Assembly: GCF_000620705.1 (NCBI RefSeq)
Contig: NZ_KK211168.1
Coordinates: 589,633-633,216, forward strand
Reading direction: 5' to 3'
DNA: 43,584 bases
From: Nocardioides sp. URHA0020
Lineage (GTDB): Bacteria > Actinomycetota > Actinomycetes > Propionibacteriales > Nocardioidaceae
In this document: in pieces, positions 35,286-43,489 of the stretch
Numbering within the stretch: the first letter of the stretch is position 1
How the letters are laid out: each line of letters opens with the position of its first letter
Notes under the pieces: model-generated
The model's input: the letters and a program-made list of their open reading frames with translations, nothing else
What the model was told of the DNA's origin: nothing
Databases searched by the model: none
Made by a program: the position numbers and the translations under genes

Positions 35286-35291
35286 ACGCTA
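35286..35291 (-). promoter_or_regulatory. -10 element for leaderless pxpA
   Basis: TAGCGT on the minus strand, a full TANNNT match, followed by six bases and the GTG start. It lies seven bases from the left arm of the 23-bp inverted repeat, so a protein on that repeat would cover the -35 region. Confidence 0.55.
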
Positions 35292-35296
35292 GCGCC

Positions 35297-35359
35297 CGCG
35301 GTTTGGTCACCAACCGCAGCTCCAGGCCCCCGAGATCTGCGGTTGGTGACCAAACCGCG
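35297..35359. repeat. Perfect 23-bp-arm inverted repeat in a divergent promoter region
   Basis: The arm 35297-35319 is exactly complementary to 35337-35359, with 17 bases between. Each arm contains GGTTTGGTCACCAACC, itself a near-palindrome (TTGGT-C-ACCAA), so there are two operator-like half-structures facing each other. It lies between the -10 candidates of pxpA and the oligopeptidase gene. Possible roles are twin operator sites, for example for a GntR-type regulator (GT...AC half-sites), or a mobile palindromic element. Confidence 0.65.
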
Positions 35360-35378
35360 TCCGTTGCAGGCGCCCGGA

Positions 35379-35384
35379 TAGGTT
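35379..35384 (+). promoter_or_regulatory. -10 element for leaderless oligopeptidase B gene
   Basis: TAGGTT in the nonamer GATAGGTTC, six bases before the ATG at 35391; identical nonamer and spacing to dinB. No ribosome site. Confidence 0.6.
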
Positions 35385-35390
35385 CAGGCC

Positions 35391-37538
35391 ATGCAACGCG
35401 CCACCACCCCGCCGATCGCCGACAAGCGACCCACCAGCACCGAGATCCACGGCCAGACCCGGACCGACGACTACGAGTGGCTACGCGACAAGGACTCCGC
35501 CGACGTCATCGGCTACCTCGAGGCCGAGAACGCGTACACGCAGGAGCAGACCGCCCACCTCGCCGAGCTGCGCCAGTCCGTCTTCGACGGCATCAAGGCA
35601 CGCACCCGGGAGACCGACCTGTCGGTGCCCACCCGCAACCGCGGCTTCTGGTACTACGGGCGCTCCTTCGAGGGCAAGGAGTACGGCGCCAGCTGCCGCG
35701 TGCCGGTCGTCGACGTGGACGACTGGACTCCCCCGCGGCCCGCCGAGGACACCGCGCCCGACCAGCCGGCGCTGCCCGGCGAGCAGGTGCTGCTCGACCT
35801 GGACACCCTCGCGGAGGGCCACGAGTTCTTCTCCCTCGGCGGCTCCGCCGTCAGCCCGGACACGACCCTGCTGGCCTACTCGACCGACGTGGTCGGCGAC
35901 GAGCGCTACACGATCCGGGTCAAGGACCTGACGACCGGCGAGCTGCGCGCCGACGAGATCACCGGGGTCATCGGCGGCGCCACCTGGGACCGCGCGAGCG
36001 AGAACTTCTACTACACGACGATCGACGACGCCTGGCGCGCCGACAAGATCTGGCGGCACCGGCTCGGGACGTCGCAGGACGAGGACGAGCTGGTCCACCA
36101 CGAGACCGACGGCCGCTTCTGGGTCGGCGTGGGCCGCACCCGCAGCGACCGCTTCCTGGTGATCGCCTCGGGCTCGAAGACCACCTCGGAGTACCGCTTC
36201 CTCGACGCCGACGCCCCCGAGGCCGGCTGGCAGGTCTTCGCGGAGCGCACCGAGGGCGTCGAGTACTCCCTCGAGCACGCCGTGATCGCCGGTGACGACG
36301 TCTTCCTGGTGATGCACAACCACACCGGCGCCGACTTCGAGCTGGCGACCGCGCCCGTCACGCCGACCCCGCCGGCCGACTGGCAGCCGCTGATCGCGCA
36401 CAACCCCGCCGTACGCCTGGAGGACGTGGACGCCTTCGCCGGGCACCTGGTCGTGCACCAGCGCAGCGAGGGGCTGACCCAGCTGCGGATCCTCGAGCTC
36501 GGCCCCGAGGGCGTCGGCGACGACTACCTCGTCGAGTTCGACCACGAGATCTACACGGTCGGCTCCGCCGGCAACCCGGGCTTCCACCAGCCCGTCGTAC
36601 GCCTGGGCTACACGACGATGGCGGTGCCGTCGTCGGTCTACGACTACGACGTGCGCGACCGATCGCTGACGCTCCTGCGTCAGGCGCCGGTGCTCGGCGG
36701 CTACGACCCCGCCGACTACGAGGAGCACCGGCTGTGGGCGACCGCCGAGGACGGCGAGCAGGTGCCGATCTCGATCGTGGCCCGCCGGAGCCGGACCGGC
36801 CCGGTGCCGACCCTGCTCTACGGGTACGGCGCGTACGAGGCCTCGATGGACCCCTACTTCTCCATCGCGCGGCTCGCGCTGCTCGACCGCGGCGCGGCGT
36901 TCGCGATCGCGCACGTGCGCGGTGGTGGTGAGCTCGGTCGACGCTGGTACGACGACGGCAAGCTCTTCGCCAAGCAGCACTCCTTCTCCGACTTCAACGC
37001 GTGCGCGCGCCACCTGGTCGAGACCGGCTGGTCGAGCGCCGACACGCTGGTGGCCGAGGGCGGCAGCGCCGGTGGCCTGCTGATGGGCGCGATCGTCAAC
37101 CAGGCGCCCGAGCAGTACGCCGGGGTGGTCGCGGCCGTCCCGTTCGTCGACGCGCTCACGACCATGCTCGACGCGACGCTCCCGCTGACCGTCACGGAGT
37201 ACGACGAGTGGGGCAACCCCGAGGCGGACCCGGCGGTCTACGACTACATGGCGTCCTACGCGCCGTACGACAACGTGGCGGCGGTGGACTATCCACCGAT
37301 CCTCGCCGAGACCTCCCTCAACGACACCCGGGTGCTCTACGTCGAGCCCGCCAAGTGGGTCGCCAAGCTCCGGGCCACCGCCGTCGGGCGGCAGGAGTTC
37401 CTGCTGCGCACCGAGATGTCGGCCGGTCACGGGGGCATCTCGGGGCGCTACAAGTCGTGGCACGACCGGGCGTTCACGCTCGCCTGGATCCTGGACCGGA
37501 TGGGGCTGGCCGAGGTGACACCCGCGGCCCTCCCCTGA
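35391..37538 (+). CDS. ptrB: Oligopeptidase B (S9A prolyl oligopeptidase family)
   Basis: Cytoplasmic serine peptidase of 715 residues, cutting short peptides after basic residues. The N-terminal half is the seven-bladed propeller (DDYEWLRDKDS; VSPDTTLLAYSTDVVGDE). The C-terminal alpha/beta-hydrolase domain has the nucleophile Ser559 in EGGSAGGLLMG, Asp645 in LNDTRVLY and His680 in SAGHGG; these spacings match E. coli OpdB (532/617/652) within a residue. GAYEASMDPYFS and RGGGELGRRWYDDGK are typical of the S9A group. There is no signal peptide. Specificity for Arg/Lys is inferred from the family. Confidence 0.93.
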   Translation: MQRATTPPIADKRPTSTEIHGQTRTDDYEWLRDKDSADVIGYLEAENAYTQEQTAHLAELRQSVFDGIKARTRETDLSVPTRNRGFWYYGRSFEGKEYGASCRVPVVDVDDWTPPRPAEDTAPDQPALPGEQVLLDLDTLAEGHEFFSLGGSAVSPDTTLLAYSTDVVGDERYTIRVKDLTTGELRADEITGVIGGATWDRASENFYYTTIDDAWRADKIWRHRLGTSQDEDELVHHETDGRFWVGVGRTRSDRFLVIASGSKTTSEYRFLDADAPEAGWQVFAERTEGVEYSLEHAVIAGDDVFLVMHNHTGADFELATAPVTPTPPADWQPLIAHNPAVRLEDVDAFAGHLVVHQRSEGLTQLRILELGPEGVGDDYLVEFDHEIYTVGSAGNPGFHQPVVRLGYTTMAVPSSVYDYDVRDRSLTLLRQAPVLGGYDPADYEEHRLWATAEDGEQVPISIVARRSRTGPVPTLLYGYGAYEASMDPYFSIARLALLDRGAAFAIAHVRGGGELGRRWYDDGKLFAKQHSFSDFNACARHLVETGWSSADTLVAEGGSAGGLLMGAIVNQAPEQYAGVVAAVPFVDALTTMLDATLPLTVTEYDEWGNPEADPAVYDYMASYAPYDNVAAVDYPPILAETSLNDTRVLYVEPAKWVAKLRATAVGRQEFLLRTEMSAGHGGISGRYKSWHDRAFTLAWILDRMGLAEVTPAALP

Positions 37539-37548
37539 GAAGTCCCTG

Positions 37549-37572
37549 AGAGTACGCCGCAGCGGCAACTCT
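37549..37572 (+). terminator. Weak hairpin after the oligopeptidase gene
   Basis: AGAGT/ACTCT outer pairs with an inner GCCGC-A-GCGGC palindrome, ten bases after the stop. The stem is interrupted and there is no T-tract. Confidence 0.3.
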
Positions 37573-37592
37573 TCGGCTCTCCCGCACGTAGT

Positions 37593-37681
37593 CACTAGTG
37601 AAGGTCCACGTTTACCGAGGGAATCCATCGGTCACCGTGGACGTTGTGAAGACGTGTGGAGACGCAGTGGCGTCGTCCACG
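37593..37681 (+). promoter_or_regulatory. Control region of the group-2 sigma factor gene
   Basis: The stretch before the sigma gene has the 8-bp palindrome CACTAGTG (37593-37600), then GTCCACG (37604), its inverse CGTGGAC (37636) and again GTCCACG near 37674. The first two form a 7-bp inverted pair 25 bases apart. These may be operator sites. Real translation starts after GAAGGAGGG at about 37686-37694. Confidence 0.35.
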
Positions 37682-37699
37682 ATCGAAGGAGGGCGTCAC

Positions 37700-38656
37700 A
37701 TGGCTACACGTACCGCTCCAGCCCGTACCCGCGAGATCGAGGGCCGCGACAGCGTTGGCCTCTACCTCGATGAGATCGCCCGCAACCCGCTGCTCGACGC
37801 AGCCGCCGAGGTGGAGCTCTCCACGACGATCGAGGCCGGCCTGATGGCCGAGCACCTGCTCGCCGAGGGTCGCATCGGACGCAAGAAGGGTGGCGCGCCG
37901 ATGTCGGCCACCCAGGAGGAGCTCGAGTGGCTCGCCGAGCAGGGTCGCCAGGCGGTGCAGACCTTCATCAACGCCAACCTGCGTCTGGTGGTCTCGATCG
38001 CCCGCAAGTACGGCCGGGCCCAGATGCCGATGCTCGACCTGATCCAGGAGGGCAACACCGGCCTGATCCGTGCGGTCGAGAAGTTCGACTACACGAAGGG
38101 CTACAAGTTCTCGACGTACGCCACGTGGTGGGTGCGGCAGGCGATCACCCGCGGCATCGCGCAGCAGGCTCGCGTCGTACGCCTCCCCGTGCACGTGGTC
38201 GAGGAGCTCAACCAGGTCGGCGGCGCGCGCCGCACGCTGGAGCGCCAGCTGGGTCGCGACCCCGACCCGCAGGAGATCGCGACCGAGCTCGGGATGACCA
38301 TCGACCGGGTCCTGGACCTGATGGCGTGGGGCCGCGAGCACGTCAGCCTGGACTCGCCGATCGACGAGGACGGCGACACCTCGCTGGGTGACCTGATGGC
38401 CCAGGAGACCTCGCCGGGTCCCGACCTCACCGTCCTCGACGTCGAGTCGCGCGAGCGGCTCAACTCGCTGGTCGGACAGCTCGACGACCGAGCGGCCGAC
38501 ATCATCCGGTCGCGCTACGGCCTGGTCGACGGTCGGCAGCACAAGCTCGCCGACATCGGCCTCAAGCACGGCATCTCCGCCGAGCGGGTCCGCCAGCTCG
38601 AGCGCGAGGCCCTGCAGAAGCTCCGTCGCCTCGGCGACCCGGACCTGGCCGCCTGA
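37700..38656 (+). CDS. sigB: Alternative sigma-70 factor (group 2, SigB/HrdD-like)
   Basis: A 318-residue sigma factor lacking the long N-terminal tail of SigA. Region 1.2 is DSVGLYLDEIARNPLL; region 2 has [18 protein letters not shown] and [15 protein letters not shown]; region 3 has VEELNQVGGARRTLERQLG; region 4.2 ends SAERVRQLEREALQKLRRLG. Almost the whole -10 recognition segment is shared with SigA, so it should read similar promoters. The frame is open to 37598, but the ATG at 37700 follows GAAGGAGGG at six bases. It is followed by a strong terminator. Group-2 sigma factors usually act in stationary phase or stress. Confidence 0.92.
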   Translation: MATRTAPARTREIEGRDSVGLYLDEIARNPLLDAAAEVELSTTIEAGLMAEHLLAEGRIGRKKGGAPMSATQEELEWLAEQGRQAVQTFINANLRLVVSIARKYGRAQMPMLDLIQEGNTGLIRAVEKFDYTKGYKFSTYATWWVRQAITRGIAQQARVVRLPVHVVEELNQVGGARRTLERQLGRDPDPQEIATELGMTIDRVLDLMAWGREHVSLDSPIDEDGDTSLGDLMAQETSPGPDLTVLDVESRERLNSLVGQLDDRAADIIRSRYGLVDGRQHKLADIGLKHGISAERVRQLEREALQKLRRLGDPDLAA

Positions 38657-38671
38657 CCGGCGACCAGCCCG

Positions 38672-38704
38672 CTCGACCCGCCCGACCTCGTCGGGCGGGT
38701 CGAG
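38672..38704 (+). terminator. Intrinsic terminator of the group-2 sigma gene
   Basis: Perfect 15-bp stem CTCGACCCGCCCGAC / GTCGGGCGGGTCGAG with a CTC loop, 15 bases after the stop and followed by ACCATTTC. Confidence 0.88.
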
Positions 38705-38730
38705 ACCATTTCAGGGGCCGTGCGGCGGGC

Positions 38731-38836
38731 TGAGGTGCGAAGGCCGCCGGGCCGCCCCGCTGGTTGAGGTGCGAAGGCCGCCGGGCCGCCCCGCGGGTTG
38801 AGGTGCGAAGGCCGCCAGGCCTGAGCCTCGAAACCC
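38731..38836. repeat. 34-bp tandem repeat merging into hairpin element copy 2
   Basis: A unit beginning TGAGGTGCGAAGGCCGCC starts at 38731, 38765 and 38799, exactly 34 bases apart. The first two units are nearly identical (one difference); the third keeps 18 bases and then runs into AGGCCTGAGCCTCGAAACC. Thus 38796-38834 (GGTTGAGGTGC ... GCCTCGAAACC) is the inverse of the element at 1-44. It lies downstream of coaE and of the sigma-gene terminator. Confidence 0.7.
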
Positions 38837-38889
38837 CCGCAACCACACCACCACGCCGGCCACCGCGCCGCCACCACGCGCAGACGACG

Positions 38890-39480
38890 TCAGCGCGCCG
38901 CCACCAGCGCCGCGTAGACCTCCTCCACCCGCGCCCGCAGCTCCTCACGGGTGCCGGTGTTGAGGATCAGGTACGTCGCGATCGCTCGCCGCTGCTCGTG
39001 GGTCGCCTGGGCCGCGATCCGCGACTCGGCGTCCGCCTGGCTCCAGCCGCGGTCGCGCAGCATCCGCTCGATCTGCACCTCGGTCGGCGTCTCCACCACG
39101 ACGACGGCGTCGAAGGTGTCGGCCCGACCGGTCTCGGCGAGCAGCGGGATGTCGTGGATGACGATCCCGTCCTGCGGGGCCGAGGCCTCCAGCGCGGCGT
39201 ACCTCTCGAAGACCAGCGGGTGCACGATCCCCTCGAGGATCTTGCGCTTGGCGTCGTCGTTGAAGACGATCCGGCCGACCTTCGCGCGATCCATGTCGCC
39301 GTCGGCGGTCAGGATCTCGGGGCCGAACGCCTCGACGACCTGCGCCAGGCCGGGCTGACCCTGCTCGACGACCTCGCGGGCGAGCTTGTCGCCGTCGATG
39401 ATGACCGCGCCGAGCTCGGCGAAGATCGACGACACCGTGCTCTTGCCCGACGCGATGCCGCCGGTGAGTCCCACTCGCAT
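38890..39480 (-). CDS. coaE: Dephospho-CoA kinase
   Basis: Last enzyme of coenzyme A synthesis, phosphorylating the ribose 3'-OH of dephospho-CoA. The 196-residue protein has the P-loop GGIASGKST (7-15), the CoA-site motif IDGDKLAREVV, HPLVFERY and the lid region RMLRDRGWSQADAESRIAAQ. The frame is open far upstream. The ATG at 39480 begins MRVGLTGG directly; an ATG at 39489 would add three residues and has TAGCGT eight bases before it, which may be a -10 that overlaps the end of the neighbouring gene. Either start is possible. Confidence 0.93.
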   Translation of the reverse strand: MRVGLTGGIASGKSTVSSIFAELGAVIIDGDKLAREVVEQGQPGLAQVVEAFGPEILTADGDMDRAKVGRIVFNDDAKRKILEGIVHPLVFERYAALEASAPQDGIVIHDIPLLAETGRADTFDAVVVVETPTEVQIERMLRDRGWSQADAESRIAAQATHEQRRAIATYLILNTGTREELRARVEEVYAALVAAR

Positions 39481-39500
39481 GGGCGCCATCCTGCCCGACG

Positions 39501-41702
39501 CTACCTCGTCCCGTAGGTGCGGCAGGGCTGACTGCGCAGCGACGCGCACTTCGGCGCCCTCGGCGGCACGCTGACGTCGGAGACCAGCGGCAGCACGACC
39601 CGCGAGCGGTGCAGCCGGTCGGCGGCGACGTACACCCGCTCACCGCGCGAGATCGTCTGGAAGGCCCACAGCGGCCGGGCGTTGCCCGGTGCGTCGAGGG
39701 TGATCCTCAGCCGCGAGCCCGCGCGGAAGGGGTGCGCGAAGGGGAAGAGCTCCAGCCGCACCCGGGTCAGCCTGCCGGCAGGCAACCGGGTGGCGTCGGA
39801 CTTGAGGTTGGTGTGCACCGGCGAGATGACGGTCGACCTCGCGGCGTCGAGCTTGCGGTGGCTCGCGCGCAGCCAGCCGGACTGCACGTAGACCTCCGTG
39901 CCGTTGGGCCGCACCTCGCTCAGCGTCACCTCGAGGTCGGTGTCGCGCGCGGCCGACCGGATCCACAGGTCCACCGAGCCGGTGCCGATGGCGACCGCGT
40001 TCCGCTTGAGCGGTGCGGTGATCCAGCCCAGGCCCTTGTCGGCCGGGATCTGGCGCCAGTGGTACTTCGGGTGCGCCGTCCAGATGCCGGAGCTGGAGCC
40101 GGAGTACGTCGTCCGCGGCAGCGCCCGGGGATCCGCGCGATAGCTGCGCTGCTTCGCCTGGCGCGGGCGCAGCTTGGAGGGCTTGGCCTTCAGGCCGCCC
40201 CCGGGCGTGAGGTACCACGCGGTCGGCTTGGCGCTCCTGATCGGCCAGGAGCTGTATCCCGCCTCGAACCGCGGCAGCGGGGCGCCGGAGGGGGCACCGT
40301 CGGCGGCCCCCTCCTCGAAGAGGATCCGGATCGGCTTGCGGGCCTGGAAGGCCCGCAGCGCCTGGGGGTAGCTCATGCCCGTGTAGTTGATGCCGAGCGG
40401 CAGGCCCACGCCGCTGACGCCGGTCAGCTGCTCGGACAGGAACGGCGCGACGAGCCCCTTGGCGTTGGTCGGCACCCGGCGGCCGACGTACAGGTCGAGG
40501 AAGTCGGCGTACCGGTCGAAGACGCCGAGGCTCAGCGACTCGGTGTGCGAGCCGTTGGTCATCGTCGCGAAGAGGTGCGGCGAGGACGTGAAGTCGTCGA
40601 GGATCGCCGGGAAGTGCCCGCCGGTCTGCTCGTCCTGCCAGGCGCCGGCGAGGAAGACCGGGACGTTGATCCGGTGCGCGAAGAGCGCCGGCGAGATCGG
40701 GTCGCCGACCTTCTTGGAGTAGAAGGGGTTGGCCTTGATCAGCTTGAGCGGGTCCGGGTTCTGCAGCCGCAGCGCCTGGTTGGCCGCGCACGTGGTGTCG
40801 CCACCGTCGACGCGCGGCTGCTCCCAGCCCTCGCCGTACGGCGCCGCGTCGGACGAGCGCTCGGCGGCCCACGGGACGGCGAAGCCGGTGTTGAGGATGC
40901 CGCCGGGGTAGAGCGTGCCGTTGTAGGTGTCGTCGATGACCGAGAGCGGCGAGATCGCGGAGAGGTGCGGCGGCCGGGTCTGCGCGACGTACAGCTGCGA
41001 GATCCCGGGGTAGGAGATGCCGACCATGCCGACCTTGTGGAACTTCGCCCACGACTGGGCGGCGATCGTCTCGATCATGTCGTAGCCGTCGAGGCTCTGG
41101 ACCGGCTCGAAGTTGAGGAAGGAGCCGCCCGAGCAGCCGGTGCCGCGGATGTTGACTCCGACGTAGGCGAACCCGAGCGCGTTGTAGAGCACCGACATCG
41201 TGGTGTTGGCGGGATTGCTCGGGTCGTAGCCGGAGTACTCGACCACGGTCGGGAAGGGACCTGGGCCGGACGGCAGCGAGACGTTGGCCGAGAGCGTGGT
41301 GCCGTCGCGGGTCGTGATGTAGCCGAACCCCTCGGCCAGGGTCTGGCCGGAGTAGAACGACGCGGCCGGCGGCGCGGCGCTGTAGTCGGTGACGGTGACC
41401 GGCCCGACCGTGACGACCGGCTCCCCCGTCGTACGCACGGTGTAGCTGCCTGCCTTGAGCTCGCGCCACACGAAGCTGCCCGCGGTGTCCGCGGTCCCGG
41501 TGCCGACGACCGCGTCGCCGGCGTTGACGAGCTGCAGCGCCTGGCCCGGCGTCGCATCCAGCACGTAGAGCTGGTTGACGCTCGGCCGCAGGGTGAGCTC
41601 GACCGGGTCCGCGGAGGTGGGCACGTCGGTCGCCACCAGCAGTCCTGCTACCAGGGCGACCAGCGCCATGACGGCCAGTGACGCACGTCTCATTCTCGCC
41701 AT
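39501..41702 (-). CDS. Secreted CocE/NonD-family (S15) hydrolase
   Basis: An exported 733-residue hydrolase. Residues 1-31 are a signal peptide (RRASLAVMALVALVAGLL, cut near TSA-DP). The alpha/beta domain begins GYITTRDGTTLSANVSLP; the nucleophile is Ser230 in VGISYPGIS; AGAWQDEQTGGHF and NGSHTESLSL supply the Asp and His. The C-terminal jelly-roll domain (DTDLEVTLSEVRPNGTEVYV; GSRLRITLDAPGN) is that of X-Pro dipeptidyl-peptidase/CocE enzymes. It ends just before coaE on the same strand. It may be a peptidase or an esterase; the sequence does not decide this. Confidence 0.9.
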   Translation of the reverse strand: MARMRRASLAVMALVALVAGLLVATDVPTSADPVELTLRPSVNQLYVLDATPGQALQLVNAGDAVVGTGTADTAGSFVWRELKAGSYTVRTTGEPVVTVGPVTVTDYSAAPPAASFYSGQTLAEGFGYITTRDGTTLSANVSLPSGPGPFPTVVEYSGYDPSNPANTTMSVLYNALGFAYVGVNIRGTGCSGGSFLNFEPVQSLDGYDMIETIAAQSWAKFHKVGMVGISYPGISQLYVAQTRPPHLSAISPLSVIDDTYNGTLYPGGILNTGFAVPWAAERSSDAAPYGEGWEQPRVDGGDTTCAANQALRLQNPDPLKLIKANPFYSKKVGDPISPALFAHRINVPVFLAGAWQDEQTGGHFPAILDDFTSSPHLFATMTNGSHTESLSLGVFDRYADFLDLYVGRRVPTNAKGLVAPFLSEQLTGVSGVGLPLGINYTGMSYPQALRAFQARKPIRILFEEGAADGAPSGAPLPRFEAGYSSWPIRSAKPTAWYLTPGGGLKAKPSKLRPRQAKQRSYRADPRALPRTTYSGSSSGIWTAHPKYHWRQIPADKGLGWITAPLKRNAVAIGTGSVDLWIRSAARDTDLEVTLSEVRPNGTEVYVQSGWLRASHRKLDAARSTVISPVHTNLKSDATRLPAGRLTRVRLELFPFAHPFRAGSRLRITLDAPGNARPLWAFQTISRGERVYVAADRLHRSRVVLPLVSDVSVPPRAPKCASLRSQPCRTYGTR

Positions 41703-41762
41703 GGACGTGATCGTGGCACAGCGATCGCGCCATTCGACGGGAAACCGGGCTCCGACCCGTGG

Positions 41763-42275
41763 ATGATGCTCCCCATGGTCGACGTGCGCAGTGCTCACGA
41801 GGGGCAGCGGGTCGAGCGCCGCCGCGAGGCCAACACGATGGCGCTCTACATCGCGATCTGCCTGCTCGCCGCCTTGACGGCGCTGCCGGACAGCAAGGAC
41901 CTCCACGCCCACGGTCTCGGCATCGTCTGGGGCATCACCCTGGGCCTGGCCGTGGCGCACTGGTTCGCCTTCTGGATGGCGACCCGCATGGTCAGCGCCG
42001 GCGAGTTCGACCGGGAGTCGCTCGGGCTGGCCGCGGCCCAGCTGACCGGCGCCGCCGCGGTGGCGGTCCTGGCCTCGATCCCCCTGCTCGTCCTCCCGGA
42101 CTCGATCGAGCTGAACGCCACCGAGTTGTGGCTCTCGGCGTTCGTCGCCGTCGTCGGCTACCTCTCCATGCGGTGGGGCGGCACCAGTCGGGTGAAGGCC
42201 ACGGCGTACGCCGGCGCGGTCCTGCTGGCCGCGGTGGTCATCGTCGAGCTGAAGAACTGGCTCGCCGGCTACTGA
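41763..42275 (+). CDS. Four-helix membrane protein of unknown function
   Basis: A protein of about 170 residues with four or five hydrophobic segments: MALYIAICLLAALTAL, GIVWGITLGLAVAHWFAFW, LTGAAAVAVLASIPLLVLP and two more before the C-terminus (WLSAFVAVVGYLSM; YAGAVLLAAVVIVEL). The N-terminal 24 residues are charged (EGQRVERRREANT). I do not recognise a named family. Starts at 41763, 41766 or 41775 are possible; for 41775, GATGAT lies seven bases upstream. It is divergent from the CocE-like gene and followed by a strong terminator. Confidence 0.72.
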   Translation: MMLPMVDVRSAHEGQRVERRREANTMALYIAICLLAALTALPDSKDLHAHGLGIVWGITLGLAVAHWFAFWMATRMVSAGEFDRESLGLAAAQLTGAAAVAVLASIPLLVLPDSIELNATELWLSAFVAVVGYLSMRWGGTSRVKATAYAGAVLLAAVVIVELKNWLAGY

Positions 42276-42331
42276 CCTGCGCCATCCCTGGTCGCGAGCC
42301 CGGGTACCTCATCGACGCGCCGGCCTCGCAG

Positions 42332-42364
42332 GACCGCCCCGGCATCAGCGATGCCGGGGCGGTC
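42332..42364 (+). terminator. Intrinsic terminator after the membrane-protein gene
   Basis: Perfect 15-bp stem GACCGCCCCGGCATC / GATGCCGGGGCGGTC with an AGC loop, 56 bases after the stop codon. Confidence 0.85.
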
Positions 42365-42621
42365 TGCGGCCTGTCCACTGCCATCTCGGGGTGGCAGCGA
42401 CGTGGCCGTTGATCGACGCATTGCCGTCCCCCGAACGAGACCGACCCCCCAGTCGGTCGTCCGTCAGCAAGAATCAATCATCCGGCACAACGAGGCCTCG
42501 GGCCGCAGGTTACGCCCGATTTCGATGACGCGGAAGGAGATGTCCGCGCTGCGGGCCGATCTGACCACAGGATCCGATCGGCGCCTCCTCCACCCATGTC
42601 GACCTGGCGCCGACCGGACCC
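42365..42621. other. Gene-free gap with several short hairpins
   Basis: No supported gene between the terminator and the DUF309 gene. Short inverted repeats are CTGCCA/TGGCAG (42378-42397), GACCGAC/GTCGGTC (42439-42458) and GCCGATC/GATCGGC (42555-42582). The last lies about 40 bases past the end of the minus-strand DUF309 gene and may be its terminator. Confidence 0.45.
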
Positions 42622-43050
42622 TCAGGCGTCCTCGACCCGGACGCGGGCACACTCGACCAGCGACGTGAGGTCGAGGCCGAAGGTGGGACCGGCGCTCTGC
42701 GCATACTCCTGGAGGTGCCCTGAGCCGCGTTCGACGAGCCTCGAGGCGCCGCGTGCGTTGCCGCGCGCATGGTGGGTCAGACCGACGCACAACTGCGCCA
42801 GGCCCTGCCACAACGGGCGCTCCTCGTCCGGACACGACTTCCACCGGACCTCGAGGGCCTCGTGCGCCGCAAAAGGGCGCCCCTCGTCCAGCAGGCGGCG
42901 GGCGTAGCGCAGCGTCTCCTGTGGCGAGAGCGGCACCTCGGAGATCGGCTCGACGCCGGCCGCGCCGTACGGCAGGGGGCGTCCCAGAGCGTCGCGTGGT
43001 CGCGCCTGCTGCGCGCGTCCCTCCTCGTTGCGGTCACGATCGTCAACCAC
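42622..43050 (-). CDS. DUF309 domain protein
   Basis: A 142-residue soluble helical protein with the DUF309 signature: FAAHEALEVRWK (60-71), then LWQGLAQLCVGLTHHARGN (80-98), a His/Glu/Trp-rich core shared by the family and resembling a helical pair. Function is unknown. The GTG at 43050 is the first in-frame start and has no good ribosome site, so the N-terminal 35 residues, which are charged and low in structure, are uncertain. Confidence 0.8.
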   Translation of the reverse strand: MVDDRDRNEEGRAQQARPRDALGRPLPYGAAGVEPISEVPLSPQETLRYARRLLDEGRPFAAHEALEVRWKSCPDEERPLWQGLAQLCVGLTHHARGNARGASRLVERGSGHLQEYAQSAGPTFGLDLTSLVECARVRVEDA

Positions 43051-43103
43051 GTCGGCGCCCCGCGGCCTTCAGCACCACGCCGGCGCGGGAGCGCCGTGCA
43101 GCA

Positions 43104-43327
43104 GGCAGGACCATCTCGACGTGGACACGGAGACCAGCGGGCGGTGCGAGTCTCAGCATCGGTGCCTCCTCGTCCACGACGTCGAACCGGCCGGGCCGGC
43201 GGCCCGGGGTGTCACCCCCACCCTACGAAAGCCGAGCTGACCCACCGCTCACGCTCGAGTCGACGAGGTTGTCTGGACCGTCCTGGTCGATCCCGAGGGC
43301 AACGAGTTCTGCGCCTTCGAGGGCTGA
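43104..43327 (+). pseudogene. Probable remnant of a VOC (glyoxalase-like) protein
   Basis: In one frame the sequence reads QDHLDVDTE, then degenerate residues and a TGA near 43238, and then VDEVVWTVLVDPEGNEFCAFEG with a stop at 43325-43327. The ends match the start of the last repeat (HLDV..) and the metal-site end (DPEGNEFC) of the VOC/glyoxalase-6 family, but the middle is not family-like and is interrupted. No start codon or ribosome site is evident. It occupies most of the gap between the DUF309 gene and the last gene. Confidence 0.5.
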
Positions 43328-43489
43328 GAGACCGACCTTTTCGGCGGGTTCGGGGACCACCGCCAACGGAAAACCGATCACGACACCGATTCGGCCGTCC
43401 CTAGTCCGCAATAACGTTGCCATAGCCCACCTGGGCCATTTCGGACAACTGCGCCCATTTAATCCACAAGATTCGGTCAAGATCCTCTC
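43328..43489 (+). promoter_or_regulatory. AT-richer upstream region of the last gene
   Basis: Around 160 bases with distinctly lower GC than the rest of the window (for example CAATAACGTTGCCATAG and CATTTAATCCACAAGATT). It probably holds the promoter of the partial gene at 43490. No specific -10/-35 pair could be assigned. Confidence 0.3.

Noticed and set aside
38731..38836. Short CRISPR array
   Set aside because: The 34-bp units are contiguous and include the would-be spacers; no unique spacers and no cas genes.
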